NCBI RefSeq assembly: GCF_964355755.1
Contig: NC_092676.1
Coordinates: 29,399,871 to 29,463,870, forward strand
DNA length: 64,000 bases
Direction of reading: 5' to 3'
Source of the DNA: Antedon mediterranea
Taxonomy: Eukaryota > Echinodermata > Crinoidea > Comatulida > Antedonidae
Made by a program: the position numbers and the translations under genes. Position 1 is the first letter of the stretch, and each line of letters opens with the position of its first letter. The notes under the pieces were generated by a model. That model searched no databases and was not told where the DNA came from. It was given only the letters and a program-made list of their open reading frames with translations. Shown piece by piece: positions 51,501-58,925 of the stretch.

Positions 51501-54500
51501 GACTTAATAAGTGGGGTGAATAAACTGAGAAATTACTGCCTTCATCTCAAAGGTAAATTAACATAGTTTAGATGGGTTTTAAAAGGTTGAATATGGAATC
51601 TGTTCCATTTCTAATATTTCCAGTTGATGTCATTTGTGGCTTTTCAGTTCCAATTATTCATCTAGTTTTCTGTTAATTTAATTGAAAACTTCTTTCTCTT
51701 TGTATTTTTTTTGGACGAAAATAAATGTTATTTGAATTTAATAGAAAAATGCATGATGTGCTTCATAAGTTCCAATTAATTATTATTTTATTTTTTAGTG
51801 TAACCAAAGCTTTCCTACCTTATTATTTATACTTTTAATAATATTTTTATTAATTATTATTTATTTTTAGGTATGCGGATAAAGCGGACTATCGATCCGG
51901 TATGAAACAGATCCGCTGGATTTACCCAATACACGGAATCCCAGAATCCCTTCCAGTAATCGATCAAGGAGCTAAGATCAGCTGTCGAGCAAGAAGTCGT
52001 ATTGAGGAGTATCTGGAAGTTTCTCTGACGGGTGCTGTTCCAAGCTCTGCTACTGGTTACAGGCCGATAAGGACTAGATCGATCACTCCAGAAGATCTGC
52101 AGAGATCAAAAACAGAAGGTGTAATTGTTGGAGAAGGTAAAATCAACTATAAATTTGTATTTATTATTTTTATTATTATATATTTTGGCAAATTGCCAAG
52201 GATAACCATAAGCGAATTCATTCACTATGCTTCTTAAAGGAAGCAATCCTGTTCACAAGACAAACATACACAAGGTGCTCTACATAAACAAAGTCTTATT
52301 ACAATTCTTTGGGAGTGGAGTTGTAATTTGTCTTGCAAGAGTTGGTTGGAGAGGCATGCCTTTTGCGATAGTTGGTTGGAGAGGCATGCCTTTTGCGATA
52401 GTTGGTTGGAGAGGCATGCCTTTTGCGATAGTTGGGTTGGAGAGGCATGCCTTTTGCGATAGTTGGGTTGGAGAGGCATGCCTTTTGCGATAAAGTAAAT
52501 ATAAGAGCACTGGATGAAAAAAGATGTGTTCAGTTTGGGGAGGCATTCTCCCTGCAGTGGTGGCTTTGGGATGATTAAGATGGTATATATATAAATAATA
52601 AATATGTTTATCTTTAGGTAACAAGATCACTGAAGAGTTTTCATACAGACTGATTTATGGTAGTGAAGAAGAAGAAGCAGGAATGAAGCATTCTGTCTCA
52701 TTAACCCTTGTGAAAAAAGTTAGAGATAAACTAACAGGCATTGTGAATCTAGTATTCAATGTTATATACGCACCATTTAAAGTAATGAGGTAATTAAAAG
52801 TTACTTTTCAAATTCTACCTAGGTTGCCAAGGATAGCTATAAGTGAATTCATTCACTGTCTTTCTCAAATGTTATATATACGGTATATATAATATGTCCG
52901 ACTTCTGTCGTAAACGACAATGTCAATTAGTCTTACATTCATCTGAATGATGACTAAGCCAGGATTGTTTAAAGTACATTTGGCTGGTCCCAACATTGCC
53001 AGTGACCACCTTAACCAGAGGAGAGGCATAAGCAAATACGTCCTGAGGCAGATACTAGATGTAGGGGCTTTCTCAAATGTGGCAAACACGTTTACAAGAC
53101 AAACATACACACAAGATAAACAAAGTCTTATTACAAATGCTATATGTAGAGTTATCATGATAAAGATATTTAAGGGAGCTTGCGATTTGTGATGACCAAT
53201 GACCTACGACCAGGTCATGTCAATTCATTGTGTGAATACAAGAAAGTTAAGACATAATTTTGATTGGTTTTCTAGTTCCAGAAGGACCAGTCATCACAAA
53301 TTGAGAGCTTCCACTTAATTAAAAACAACCATCTTGGTTTTGTATAGGTACGATGTGCAGTTGTGTATTACAGCAACCACTGGCGGAGTCTGGCGTTTCC
53401 CTGTCACCTTCCAAGCCACGGAAGCCATCGTTGATGATGTCATCACTATCGAGTCGGTTGGTCTTAACCGTGAGTCCTCTGTAGGATTCAGATTAACAAG
53501 CCAAAGAAAGTAAGTGTAATGTATTATAATGTATTGCTTAATTTTGCATAGTCATAGTACATATTAGGCAAATGATTCAGATTTAGATTTATTTATTTGG
53601 TCTTTGCGGAAATTCATGACAGGCACAAACAAGTGAAGGGTTGATAATTAAGATAAATAAGTTTTTTAAATATTCTTAAGACAATTAAGAATGAATAAAG
53701 TTTTAAGAAATGTAAGTATGACAAATTGGATAGAAAAATAAATTGTTTATCATGACTTTTTAGTGGCAGTTTCATTGCTGTTGGTTGTGAACTGAATAAA
53801 ATTAAAATTAAATAAAAAAAATCTTCCAACTTGTTTACATATAATAATCCGTGCACAGCCATTGTTCAGTTTTTAGTAATAGAGTTTTTTTTTTAAATCA
53901 ATGGTATGTTCTTATTATATATAACATAAGAGAACAAATTGTTTTATGGGATTAGTTTGGGATTGCAATGCAGGATTAATGTAGTTATCTTAATGTTTAT
54001 TACAACAATTACAAATCCTAGATTTTGTAACAATCCTAAATTCACAATTTTGGATTTATATTGTGAAGTTTTTTGTTAGTCTCTATGTGACCATTATCGT
54101 CTCGGCCTTGTATGTTTGGTCATTTAAATGTAGTTATTTTAATGTTTATTACAACAACAATTACAAATCCAGGATTTCGTAACAATCCTAAATTCACAAT
54201 TCAGAATTTATATTGTAAAATTTTGTGTTAGTCTCTATGTGACCATATTATCCTCTAGGCCTGGTAGGTTTGGTCATTTAAAGTACTTGAGCTAATGTAT
54301 CCGTCACGCTTAGTGCATGTGTGAACACAGGTTTACCATAAAGTCCCATGTTTATTTGAATATTAATGTGCTTTTTTTCCTGTGATAGCAATTAGCACAC
54401 TGGAAGTTCAATTGTTACAAACCATCATCATGTAGTGTCCTCAATAAATGCCACCTAAATCGGTACCTAAAACAATGTTGTATTCCCTCAGTGGATGTAC

Positions 54501-57345
54501 ATCTAATGCTATCCAATTTCTAACACAGATTTAAAGTATAAGTGTAATTGAATGGTAATTATCGTTGTCTCGTATACTATGTTATTGTAATTCCCACAAC
54601 ATTATCCAATATTGGCGGTAAATGATAATCATTAGAAAGTATCTTCACACACAGTATAGATATAAACTTATTATTTTTCATTGAAGTCAACAGATAAATT
54701 CCTCTCCTATAGTATATTTCTTATAGTATATGTATTATTGGTAATACCTTAGTTGTGCCTTATAAACCCATTAGTGAACTTTCTTAGTGGTGTAACAGGG
54801 ATAAATAATTGACCTTGGAGGGAGGTTTAAGGGATATAAAAATGCTAGACACTTGCTGGGACTGTATGTATTACCCGTATGGTTCCAGGGGCTGCGACAA
54901 CTTATTGTGTTTTGGTTTCATTTTAATGATGCAGACCATGGGATCTGCTAAATAGATAACCAAGTTTTAACGTGTTTTAAACAACTTTAAATTGTTAAAA
55001 TATGTTAGAAGCCACTGTATTATTAACATTGCTGGGGGTCAATTAAAGGTCAATGCCTTAACAGCTGATATTATAAAAAGTAGGAACAAATTGTTTTATC
55101 TAATTTCAGTAGTGTTTACGACTTAAATATAATGGCAGTTTTAACATGCGGCGCGGCTTAACGCCATCTTGGGTATTTTATGTCTTGGTTAAAAAACCTA
55201 TAAAAATGTTCCTAGATGACATGATTTCCGATGACACTTAAGCTAAAGTACGTCATCGATAGTGAAATGTATTGCAGCCTTTCTTACATTAATTTAATTT
55301 ATTACTCTTGTTAGATTTACGACATAACATATAAAATTGTAATTTTTCATGTTTTATGACATTATAGTTAGCAAAGAACAAACGAAATTTGCAAATAAAT
55401 AGGTTATTAAAAATACTAAAAGACTACACAATGACCGGCACGATTGAAATATCATGTGAAATTTTTCAAATGGTACGCATTGCGACTGTGTTGAAGGTCT
55501 ATCATTATCTTCATTTTGGGAGGGTTGATGACAGACACATTTTATACTCTGTATTCTTTTTTCCGAAATAAAATGAAAGACGAACATTATATCGACTATA
55601 GATACAGTCACAAAAAATTGATCAGAATGGTACATACTTTGATGCAGACGCAGATTACTTGACTGTTGTGAAATGAAAGCGTGGTTATGTGGACTTTACA
55701 TGTTGTTAGCAGCGCGATATTTACATCTCCCTGTTTAATATCACATTGATATTGAAAATTTAAAAAAATCGGAAAAGCTACCTAAACTTGTAAATGTTGT
55801 GACCAGAGTGTGAACTTCTCAGTCATTGGTATTTCATGGCCAAGGGAATCGTTTTGTTTGTTGTTGTTTAATTTAATACTTCTCTGGGCATTTGAATGTC
55901 TTTGTGAACTTCAAAGTTGACATATTGATGTATCAGAATTTCCTCAATGTATCTTGCTACATTTCACAAATATGCCCACAAGTTTATCTTGTTTGCTTAC
56001 AAAAAAAAATTATGATTTATATTTTGTTTTTAAAACTTTGTTGAGAAAATGTTTTACTAAATTATTTCTTAAATATTTATTTACTATTCTCTGCTTTTTG
56101 ATATTTAATCAATCTGTGTACAATTACAAATCTTGTTCAAATATTCAAATATTCTTTATTCATCATCAATCATGAAAATATACAGCAATATATGAGAACA
56201 TAAAATAAAGATGAAAAGGAAACACATAAAAACTCAAAAGAGCTTGATTAATTGTGTCCCCCTACGTCCCTAACTAGCCTAAAAACTAAAACATAAATAA
56301 TAAAAAAAGCTAAATCCTGCAACAAGTATTATTTTAAAATTATTTGTAAAATGATAATAAATGTTCTTTAAACAATGATTTATGCTAGAAGACATCACCC
56401 CTCCCCCCCAAAAAAACCCCAAATAAATGAAAAACAGTCTTACAGTACGTAGGGACGGAACAAAATGTTGCCATGGCCATAGTCTATATATTTCCCCTTG
56501 TTCATTTCACAGCAAAGTATCCCTTTAATTACATAGGTGTGTCCCAAAGAAGGGTGTACTCTACTTTATTCAATTTTATGGTTATTTGCTTTAATATAAG
56601 ATGGAAATTGAAACACTTCTGTTTTATCGATAGACATCCGACGTTGTTCAACGCTTACTTTGTGGCTGGTAGTGATCAAGAATTCAGCGTAGCGCCACAA
56701 ACTGGTGAATTACAGCCTCTGGGAACTAAAGGCACACTCATTCAACTAGCATTTACTCCGAAGGTTTACGGCAAAAACTATCAGGCTAAACTTGTTATCC
56801 AGGTGCGTTATATTTAACTATTTGTTTTACTTATTTAGTAGTCACTGGTTGGAGGTACACAACTAATAGGTGACAGTGGCTTAGGCTGCTTTTGTGCTTT
56901 CCTGGCAGCTAGTGACTATGATTTTATTTGTTCTTCTTGCGTTGTGCTTGTTTAATTTGTTGATTTGTATTACATTTTGTAAAATGTATCTTTTGCCTGA
57001 ATATATATAATAACAATAATTCATCCTACTTTCAACAACAATGTTTGTTAGATTCAGGGAGGGTGGTGGGTTACATTTTGGTTGATGTATGATTATAATT
57101 AAAACTGTTTTTTATTTTAGACATCTGATATGCAGTGGACATATGATTTGATTGGCACGACACCAGAATACACACCGCCCTCAGGCCAATCACAGAAGCC
57201 AATTGCAGGGCCGCATAACGCGCCTTTAAAAAGAGGAAAACATCGCAATTTTGTGCGCGACAACTTACAACTTACTACCACGGCTGTCTCGTCCCCCGTG
57301 AAAGGAGCACCGATTTTAGGAAACATAAATTTGTTGGATATCTAG
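20415..57345 (+). CDS. CFAP47: Cilia- and flagella-associated protein 47
   Basis: Fifty exons: 20415-20573, 20771-20922, 21138-21345, 22094-22140, 22327-22555, 23007-23313, 23475-23745, 24191-24348, 24575-24797, 24912-25064, 25321-25424, 25747-25926, 26270-26373, 26651-26763, 26937-27070, 27969-28079, 28605-28735, 28999-29121, 29394-29603, 29813-29963, 30177-30746, 31024-31222, 31557-31778, 32305-32579, 32993-33239, 33545-33775, 34156-34378, 35885-36077, 37777-37874, 38099-38215, 38991-39125, 39729-39992, 40265-40547, 41435-41689, 41988-42437, 42596-42801, 43034-43177, 44896-45014, 45815-46021, 46290-46518, 46665-46840, 47085-47304, 49527-49631, 49819-49975, 51140-51401, 51871-52136, 52618-52789, 53348-53509, 56634-56802, 57121-57345. 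The sum is 9,849 nt (3,282 aa), in frame throughout; human CFAP47 is about 3,190 aa as I recall. The protein is a chain of ASH/Hydin-type Ig-like beta domains with one calponin-homology domain near residues 1780-1925. Known role: axonemal protein required for sperm flagella in mammals. Intron 14 is GC-AG; intron 33 has an ambiguous TAGCAG acceptor. Confidence 0.95.
21355..21895 (+). mobile_element. 5'-truncated CR1/L2-type LINE, end of reverse transcriptase
   Basis: An open frame from about 21361 to the stop at 21814-21816 encodes the C-terminal part of a non-LTR reverse transcriptase protein. Hallmarks are YVRPHLKFCVRVWNPYL, ERVQRRATKLV, YEDRLKLLGL, RRIRGDLIEAYKI and FSQRVINHWNSLPADVV. The 3' UTR ends in CTAAA/TAAAC pentamer repeats (about 21867-21890). 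It is 5'-truncated and in the sense orientation within CFAP47 intron 3, starting only about 10-15 bp after the exon 3 donor. The frame is open across this fragment, suggesting a fairly young copy. Confidence 0.85.
23762..23960 (-). mobile_element. Antisense LINE/SINE 3' end
   Basis: Begins with AATAATAATAATATACTTTA on plus, which on minus is a TAAAGTATATTATT tail after a 3'-UTR-like body with GGCCTTGCACGGCC. Typical of a minus-oriented truncated retroelement. CFAP47 intron 7. Confidence 0.35.
25500..25725 (+). mobile_element. tRNA-derived SINE, most complete copy of its family
   Basis: The head has an A-box-like TGGCTTGGTGGTTATGATGC and a perfect B box GGGTTCAAGTCC. The body contains GTAGAGCATCTTGTGTCTGT and CTTGTGAACAGGATTGCC. 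The 3' part reads GGTTATCCTTGGCAATTTGC, then an A-rich tail. Relatives: 8283-8545, 40600-40800, 52185-52335 and 52815-53135. CFAP47 intron 11. Confidence 0.75.
25944..26093. mobile_element. TTAA-type palindromic MITE, copy 5
   Basis: TTAAGCTCTGTCTACACTAT at left and TTTGATAGTGTAGACAGAGC at right form a near-complete foldback. It begins 18 bp after the exon 12 donor of CFAP47. Confidence 0.85.
26434..26600. mobile_element. TTAA-type palindromic MITE, copy 6
   Basis: The right end TTTGATAGTGTAGACAGAGC-TTAA is intact; the left end (GGCTATCTTCACTATCAA) has diverged. CFAP47 intron 13. Confidence 0.75.
26764..26936 (+). other. CFAP47: GC-AG intron (CFAP47 intron 14)
   Basis: The exon 14 end CAAAG is followed by GCAAGT, not GT. 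Joining to the acceptor GTGTAG keeps frame and gives the continuous sequence SNTKGVFQRNVKYSVN. Apart from the C at +2 the donor matches consensus strongly, as usual for GC-AG introns. Confidence 0.85.
27120..27270. mobile_element. TTAA-type palindromic MITE, copy 7
   Basis: Left AAGCTCTGTCTACATGATCA, duplicated core motif CAAATATGGTAGTGATATG, right end degraded (TTTGATAGTGTAGTTAG). Starts 49 bp after the exon 15 donor. Confidence 0.75.
27282..27389. mobile_element. TTAA-type palindromic MITE, copy 8 (flanked by TTAA both sides)
   Basis: TTAAGCTCTGTCTACACTAT at left and AATAGTGTAAACGGAGCTTAA (21st base shared with the flank) at right. TTAA lies at both ends, which supports a TTAA target duplication. 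Inserted directly beside copy 7. Confidence 0.8.
27430..27957. repeat. 48-bp minisatellite, about 11 copies, CFAP47 intron 15
   Basis: The unit contains CATAAATTGTATTTCAAGAC and CATCTTCACTATCATCAC and repeats with single-base changes. Because 48 is divisible by three, both strands show long open frames (16-residue periods) that are artefacts. The array ends about 10 bp before the exon 16 acceptor and supplies much of its upstream sequence. Confidence 0.95.
28127..28320 (-). mobile_element. Antisense LINE-like 3' end
   Basis: AGTTTCAGTTTCAGTTTATT on plus is a GAAACT-repeat tail on minus. It follows a GC-richer body with GTAAGAGCGAAGCTCGATAG. Fits a 3' end of a CR1/L2-like copy in antisense orientation; no coding part is visible. 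CFAP47 intron 16. Confidence 0.4.
29188..29318. mobile_element. TTAA-type palindromic MITE, copy 9
   Basis: Left end TAAGCTCTGTCTACACTATT and family core are present; the right end is lost. CFAP47 intron 18. Confidence 0.7.
31279..31440. mobile_element. TTAA-type palindromic MITE, copy 10
   Basis: AAGCTCTGTCTACACTATCA at left; TTTGATAGTGTAGACAGAGC-TTAA at right; full foldback. CFAP47 intron 22, about 56 bp after the donor. Confidence 0.85.
31846..32113. mobile_element. TTAA-type palindromic MITE, copy 11, with internal expansion
   Basis: The ends CTACACTATCAAACTTG and AAGTTTGATAGTGTGG bracket a core in which the unit GTGATGTGCCCAAATATG is repeated about seven times in tandem, doubling the element's length. 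CFAP47 intron 23. Open frames on the minus strand here are repeat artefacts. Confidence 0.85.
33263..33435. mobile_element. Degraded DNA-transposon remnant (copy A)
   Basis: Contains ATTCCGAATACCAGACTTTC and CTCTTTGAAAACTGGAAACT, which recur in reverse orientation at about 42889-42990. The alternating 'ACCGGACT...AAAACC' style is reminiscent of pogo/Tigger-type termini; the family is not certain. CFAP47 intron 25. Confidence 0.5.
34431..34566. mobile_element. TTAA-type palindromic MITE, copy 12
   Basis: GGCTCTGTCTACACTATCAA at left and TTTGATAGTGTAGACAGAGC at right, with a shortened core. CFAP47 intron 27. Confidence 0.8.
35190..35675. repeat. About 98-bp tandem repeat, five copies, CFAP47 intron 27
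   Basis: Units contain TTGTTTCAATGACTGTGATG and TCATTCCATCTAGTTGTGAT and differ by single bases (GTGATAATT, GTAATGATT variants). No gene content. Confidence 0.9.
36111..36351. mobile_element. TTAA-flanked MITE of piggyBac type
   Basis: The left end TTAACCAAGACAAAC and right end GTTTGCCTTGGGTTAA are inverted copies, each bounded by TTAA. Inner arms TGTGGCTGCGACA and TGTCGCAGCCACA also pair. TTAA target sites and CC-starting termini fit piggyBac-related non-autonomous elements. CFAP47 intron 28, 34 bp after the exon donor. Confidence 0.75.
36635..36835. repeat. Degenerate 20-bp tandem repeat
   Basis: About nine variants of GATCAGTTGAACATTATGCA in series within CFAP47 intron 28. Confidence 0.8.
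38630..38990. repeat. Minisatellite derived from an intron-exon boundary (CFAP47 intron 30)
   Basis: Units of about 40 bp carry CCCCAG-like acceptor text followed by TATAGATATAACTGATCCTA and end in ATCCAATATCTTGATC. The last unit runs directly into exon 31, whose first codons (AIDITDPNPIS) are this same motif. The array is therefore tandem copies of the exon's 5' end together with its 3' splice site. An older, more diverged copy reaching further into the exon seems present at about 38660-38720. Confidence 0.85.
39274..39353. repeat. 40-bp direct duplication
   Basis: GCTGCACACTTAATGTTTTA ... AGTAAATGATACA occurs twice in tandem, following a poly-T/poly-A stretch, in CFAP47 intron 31. Confidence 0.85.
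40600..40800 (-). mobile_element. Antisense tRNA-SINE
   Basis: Plus-strand text GGCAAATTGCCAAGGATGGC, ATAAACAAAGTCTTATTAC and TTTGAGCCCAGGACCCTTGG is the complement of the SINE at 25500-25725 (tail, body, B-box region). Its tRNA-like head continues into the minisatellite at 40769-41414. CFAP47 intron 33. Confidence 0.75.
40769..41414. repeat. 54-bp minisatellite made from a SINE head, about 12 copies
   Basis: The unit CTTGGTAGTCACGCACCACC ... CAACTCCACTCCACTTAACA is the reverse complement of the A-box part of the adjacent SINE plus flank. It repeats about 12 times with few changes. The unit length is divisible by three, giving a spurious 238-codon frame. It ends about 20 bp before the exon 34 acceptor. 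Confidence 0.9.
41825..41910 (-). mobile_element. Possible antisense retroelement tail
   Basis: TCAATTCAACTTCAATTTAT on plus resembles the tail of minus-oriented non-LTR elements (compare 58017-58135). Short and degraded. CFAP47 intron 34. Confidence 0.25.
42885..42990. mobile_element. Degraded DNA-transposon remnant (copy B)
   Basis: GAAAGTCTGGTATTCGGAAT and AGTTTTCAGTTTTCAAAGAG are reverse complements of blocks in 33263-33435. CFAP47 intron 36. Confidence 0.5.
43566..43611. repeat. 26-bp direct duplication
   Basis: AAGAAACAACCCGTAGGTTG plus TCTAGT occurs twice in tandem; each unit contains the small palindrome CAACCCGTAGGTTG. CFAP47 intron 37. Confidence 0.8.
43661..43780. repeat. 30-bp tandem repeat, four copies
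   Basis: GATTATTGGAATGGGATGAT plus ACAGTTTATT, four near-identical units, in CFAP47 intron 37. Confidence 0.95.
45021..45150. mobile_element. TTAA-type palindromic MITE, copy 13
   Basis: TTAAAGTTCTGTCTACACTA at left, TTTAGACAGAGCTTAA at right. Starts 6 bp after the exon 38 donor of CFAP47, so close that it forms part of the donor's downstream context. Confidence 0.8.
45160..45430. mobile_element. DNA-transposon remnant with CAGTAGAACCTCTAT end
   Basis: Starts CAGTAGAACCTCTATATAAG and ends near CCCAAATAGGGGACTACTGT, whose terminal ACTACTG complements the start. A related end (AAATAGGGGTTACTGTAG) is at 58285-58305. The style fits pogo/Tigger-like MITEs seen in many invertebrates. CFAP47 intron 38. 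Confidence 0.5.
45462..45498. repeat. AAT microsatellite
   Basis: About a dozen AAT/ATA triplets in CFAP47 intron 38. Confidence 0.9.
47359..48832. repeat. 56-bp minisatellite, about 26 copies, CFAP47 intron 42
   Basis: The unit contains GCCCCTGGTGTAGCACTCCT and GTAGTTGCATTAGACTGC, period 56 bp. Variants (TTTAGCAC for TGTAGCAC, CTCATGC for CTTATGC, CTCTGG for CTGGGG) recur in blocks: TTTAGCAC units sit at about 47645, 47925 and 48317, five and seven periods apart, each followed by a CTCATGC unit. This indicates duplication of multi-unit blocks. It is GC-richer than its surroundings and has no coding function. Confidence 0.95.
48950..49310. repeat. About 110-bp tandem repeat, three copies
   Basis: Units contain CAACTTTATTCCTCAATAGT and GCAGGCTCCTTTGCTATAAT. 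CFAP47 intron 42, just downstream of the 56-bp array. Confidence 0.85.
49659..49703. mobile_element. TTAA-type palindromic MITE, terminal fragment (copy 14)
   Basis: AAGCCTTGTCTACACTATCA plus ACTTTATGTGACAAAAAAAT, then an abrupt end where a TTCAATTCAATTCAATAAAA retroelement-like tail begins. CFAP47 intron 43, 28 bp after the donor. Confidence 0.7.
50060..50295. repeat. Degenerate about 60-bp tandem repeat, four copies
   Basis: Each unit has ATACATCCCTGGAGG-like text, GAAAATAAACTT and TTAACAAATTT, with considerable divergence. CFAP47 intron 44. Confidence 0.75.
50672..50940. repeat. 33-bp GC-rich minisatellite, eight copies
   Basis: The unit TTTGCTGTTGGAGTCCCGCC plus GGGGTCTAGCATG repeats nearly perfectly; the last unit has lost CCG. 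Period 33 opens frames in several frames on both strands, none with splice sites that fit CFAP47. Intron 44. Confidence 0.95.
52185..52335 (-). mobile_element. Antisense SINE copy
   Basis: GGCAAATTGCCAAGGATAAC, CCTGTTCACAAGACAAACAT and CATAAACAAAGTCTTATTAC are complements of the SINE at 25500-25725. The head is replaced by the adjoining 30-bp array. CFAP47 intron 46. Confidence 0.75.
52339..52495. repeat. 30-bp tandem repeat, five copies
   Basis: AGTTGGTTGGAGAGGCATGC plus CTTTTGCGAT, five units, two with an extra G. It directly follows a SINE copy, as does the 54-bp array in intron 33. Confidence 0.9.
52815..53135 (-). mobile_element. Antisense SINE interrupted by a 195-bp insert
   Basis: GTTGCCAAGGATAGCTATAA ... 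CACTGTCTTTCTCAAATG on the left and GTTTACAAGACAAACATACA ... AACAAAGTCTTATTACAA on the right are consecutive parts of the SINE. They are separated at 52873-53067. CFAP47 intron 47. Confidence 0.75.
52873..53067. mobile_element. 195-bp insertion with 13-bp target-site duplication
   Basis: CTTTCTCAAATGT lies at both 52860-52872 and 53068-53080. The insert has a TATATATACGGTATATATAA stretch at one end, a small inverted motif GTCGTAAACGAC, and no coding frame. A long target duplication plus a low-complexity end suggests LINE-driven retroposition of an unfamiliar short element. Confidence 0.7.
53981..54281. repeat. About 150-bp tandem duplication
   Basis: Two adjacent copies start GTAGTTAT(C/T)TTAATGTTT and end GGTTTGGTCATTTAA with roughly one change in ten. 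Confidence 0.85.
56140..56290 (-). mobile_element. Possible antisense LINE 3' end
   Basis: AAATATTCTTTATTCATCAT followed by ATATGAGAACATAAAATAAA resembles reversed 3' UTRs of non-LTR elements. No coding remnant. Confidence 0.3.
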
Positions 57346-57377
57346 CTTTTGAATTGCAATCTTTAAAATTCGTCATT

Positions 57378-57387
57378 AATAAATAAA
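57378..57387 (+). promoter_or_regulatory. Candidate CFAP47 polyadenylation signal
   Basis: Two overlapping AATAAA hexamers about 33 bp after the stop codon, followed by T/G-rich sequence (TTGTTGTTG at about 57429). A very short 3' UTR is implied. Confidence 0.6.
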
Positions 57388-57584
57388 ACATTTGGAATGA
57401 TATATAGAGCAGAAATAATTGGATTCCTTTTGTTGTTGAATTTTTATTAGCAAAGTGTTTGTACATAATATAATATTTATTCAATGCTTTCTACATCATT
57501 TCTGGATTTTATAACTGTATCTGTTAACACTGCATATAAACCAGTGAATTCAGAAGGGTCTTAGATGACGTGCCTAGTTCTTCA

Positions 57585-57781
57585 ATATTGTGCCCAAATA
57601 TGGTAGTGATATGCCCAAATATGGTATTGTTGTGACATCATCATGTCCATATATGGGCACATCACATTTTTTTGGTCATATAACGATTGATTAACACTCG
57701 CACTGTTACCTGTATTTGAGCATACCACTACCATATTTGAGTACATCACACATTTTTTGTCAAACTAGTTTGATAGTGTAG
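57585..57781. mobile_element. TTAA-type palindromic MITE, copy 15
   Basis: GCCCAAATATGGTAGTGATA core and right end AGTTTGATAGTGTAG. The outer ends are eroded, and a stretch of unrelated sequence (about 57683-57705) interrupts the core. Just downstream of CFAP47. Confidence 0.65.
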
Positions 57782-57787
57782 TTTATG

Positions 57788-58925
57788 CCACAAAATGTGT
57801 TTAAGCATATGCTGTATTTCAAGTTAACCTAAATAAAATTGTGTCAGCGATTAAATATGTATGATTGAAAAGAGTATAACTTTTATTATTTAGAAGTGAT
57901 TGAAAAGAATGTGTTTGTAAATAGTATTTCAATGTGCACATATTTAAATTAGATTTTATTGATTGAATATATTATTGTTGCATATTCTGTGTTTGCTTAG
58001 TTTTTATTTCGCGATTTCAATTCAATTCAATTCAATTTCTTTATTGCTGCAAATGCCATCAAGGGCTAATATCCGCTTAAACATACTACATCATACAAAC
58101 ATAATTATACATATTTACATTTGAGTCTCACCCTATTCAGGAAAGGACCCAGAATTTAAGGTGTAACGAGTAGATATACAGAAACGTCCTTTGGGACTCA
58201 TCAAAAGTATCCCTTTGATAGGGAGGCTGGAATTCTTGAAAATTGCCCCTCTTTCTCGTGAAACTGTCCCCTTAGTCCCAAAATAGGGGTTACTGTAGGC
58301 TAATTATAAGTACACTGTTACATTTTTCTATAGAATTAAATAAAGTCACGTCCGAGTCCGTGATCATGCCCTTATTCTTTGATTCTCTCCCTCATCTTTT
58401 GATTCTCTCCCTTATTCTTTGATTCTCTCCCTCATCTTTTTATTCTCTCCCTTATTCTTTGATTCTCTCCCTCATCTTTTTATTCTCTCCCTTATTCTTT
58501 GATTCTCTCCCTCATCTTTTTATTCTCTCCCTTATTCTTTGATTCTCTCCCTCATCTTTTTATTCTCTCCCTTATTCTTTTTTTCTCCCCATCATCTTTT
58601 GATTCTCTTCATCATTCTTTTTTTCTCTCCCTCTAAACTTCAAATGATGCATTCTCAGTGACGTTAACAAAATTAACTCGCTTGTTTTCTGATGAAGATC
58701 TGTCACTCGTTGCCCGTTTTGAGCACCCTCAACCAAATGAATCAATCAATCTACACCTTGTAACTTCAACGTACATTCGTTCGTTATTGATGATAAGGCG
58801 AATGGTGATTATCAACATGAAACTATAAAGTTCGAATGAATACGTAAACATGATGAGATATGTTACCTGCATTAATCCTCGTGGGTATTTTAGTCTGCAG
58901 GTCGTCTGAGATGTCGTAATTCATC
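57788..58925. other. Spacer downstream of CFAP47
   Basis: Contains a retroelement tail-like TTCAATTCAATTCAATTTCT (58017-58135), a transposon remnant ending AAATAGGGGTTACTGTAG (about 58200-58305) and a pyrimidine-rich tandem array (58370-58625). No exon is recognised up to 58925. Confidence 0.5.
58370..58625. repeat. Pyrimidine-rich 40-bp tandem array
   Basis: Alternating CTTATTCTTTGATTCTCTCC and CTCATCTTTTTATTCTCTCC half-units, about six double units. One strand is almost pure C/T, which could adopt non-B structures. Confidence 0.9.

Larger units (their letters stand above)
53510..56633 (+). other. CFAP47: Largest CFAP47 intron (intron 48, 3.1 kb)
   Basis: No exon is found in it. It holds a minus-oriented retroelement-like tail at about 53580-53625, a duplicated block of about 147-153 bp (53981-54127 and 54129-54281, sharing GTTAGTCTCTATGTGACCAT and GGTTTGGTCATTTAA), and a possible antisense LINE tail at about 56140-56290. 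The rest is AT-rich and unremarkable. Short open frames at 55354-55635 and 55954-56175 are unsupported. Confidence 0.6.
39729..57345 (+). other. CFAP47: CFAP47 C-terminal ASH-domain region (exons 32-50)
   Basis: Residues about 1927-3282. More Ig-like beta domains (VRLTNPSKKPLIYHSFISG; INQTNFDWPLNACVEG; MEVEIINPTTEHLTFDI; FNAYFVAGSDQEFSVAP). Insertions include a Lys-rich segment in exon 33 (KTDKTKPKKVRSR), an Ala-rich helix in exon 35 (GTLAAATVTAAIAALG) and a Ser-rich stretch in exon 40. The end MQWTYDLIGTTPEYTPP matches the family C-terminus and is followed by about 55 less conserved residues before the stop. Confidence 0.8.
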
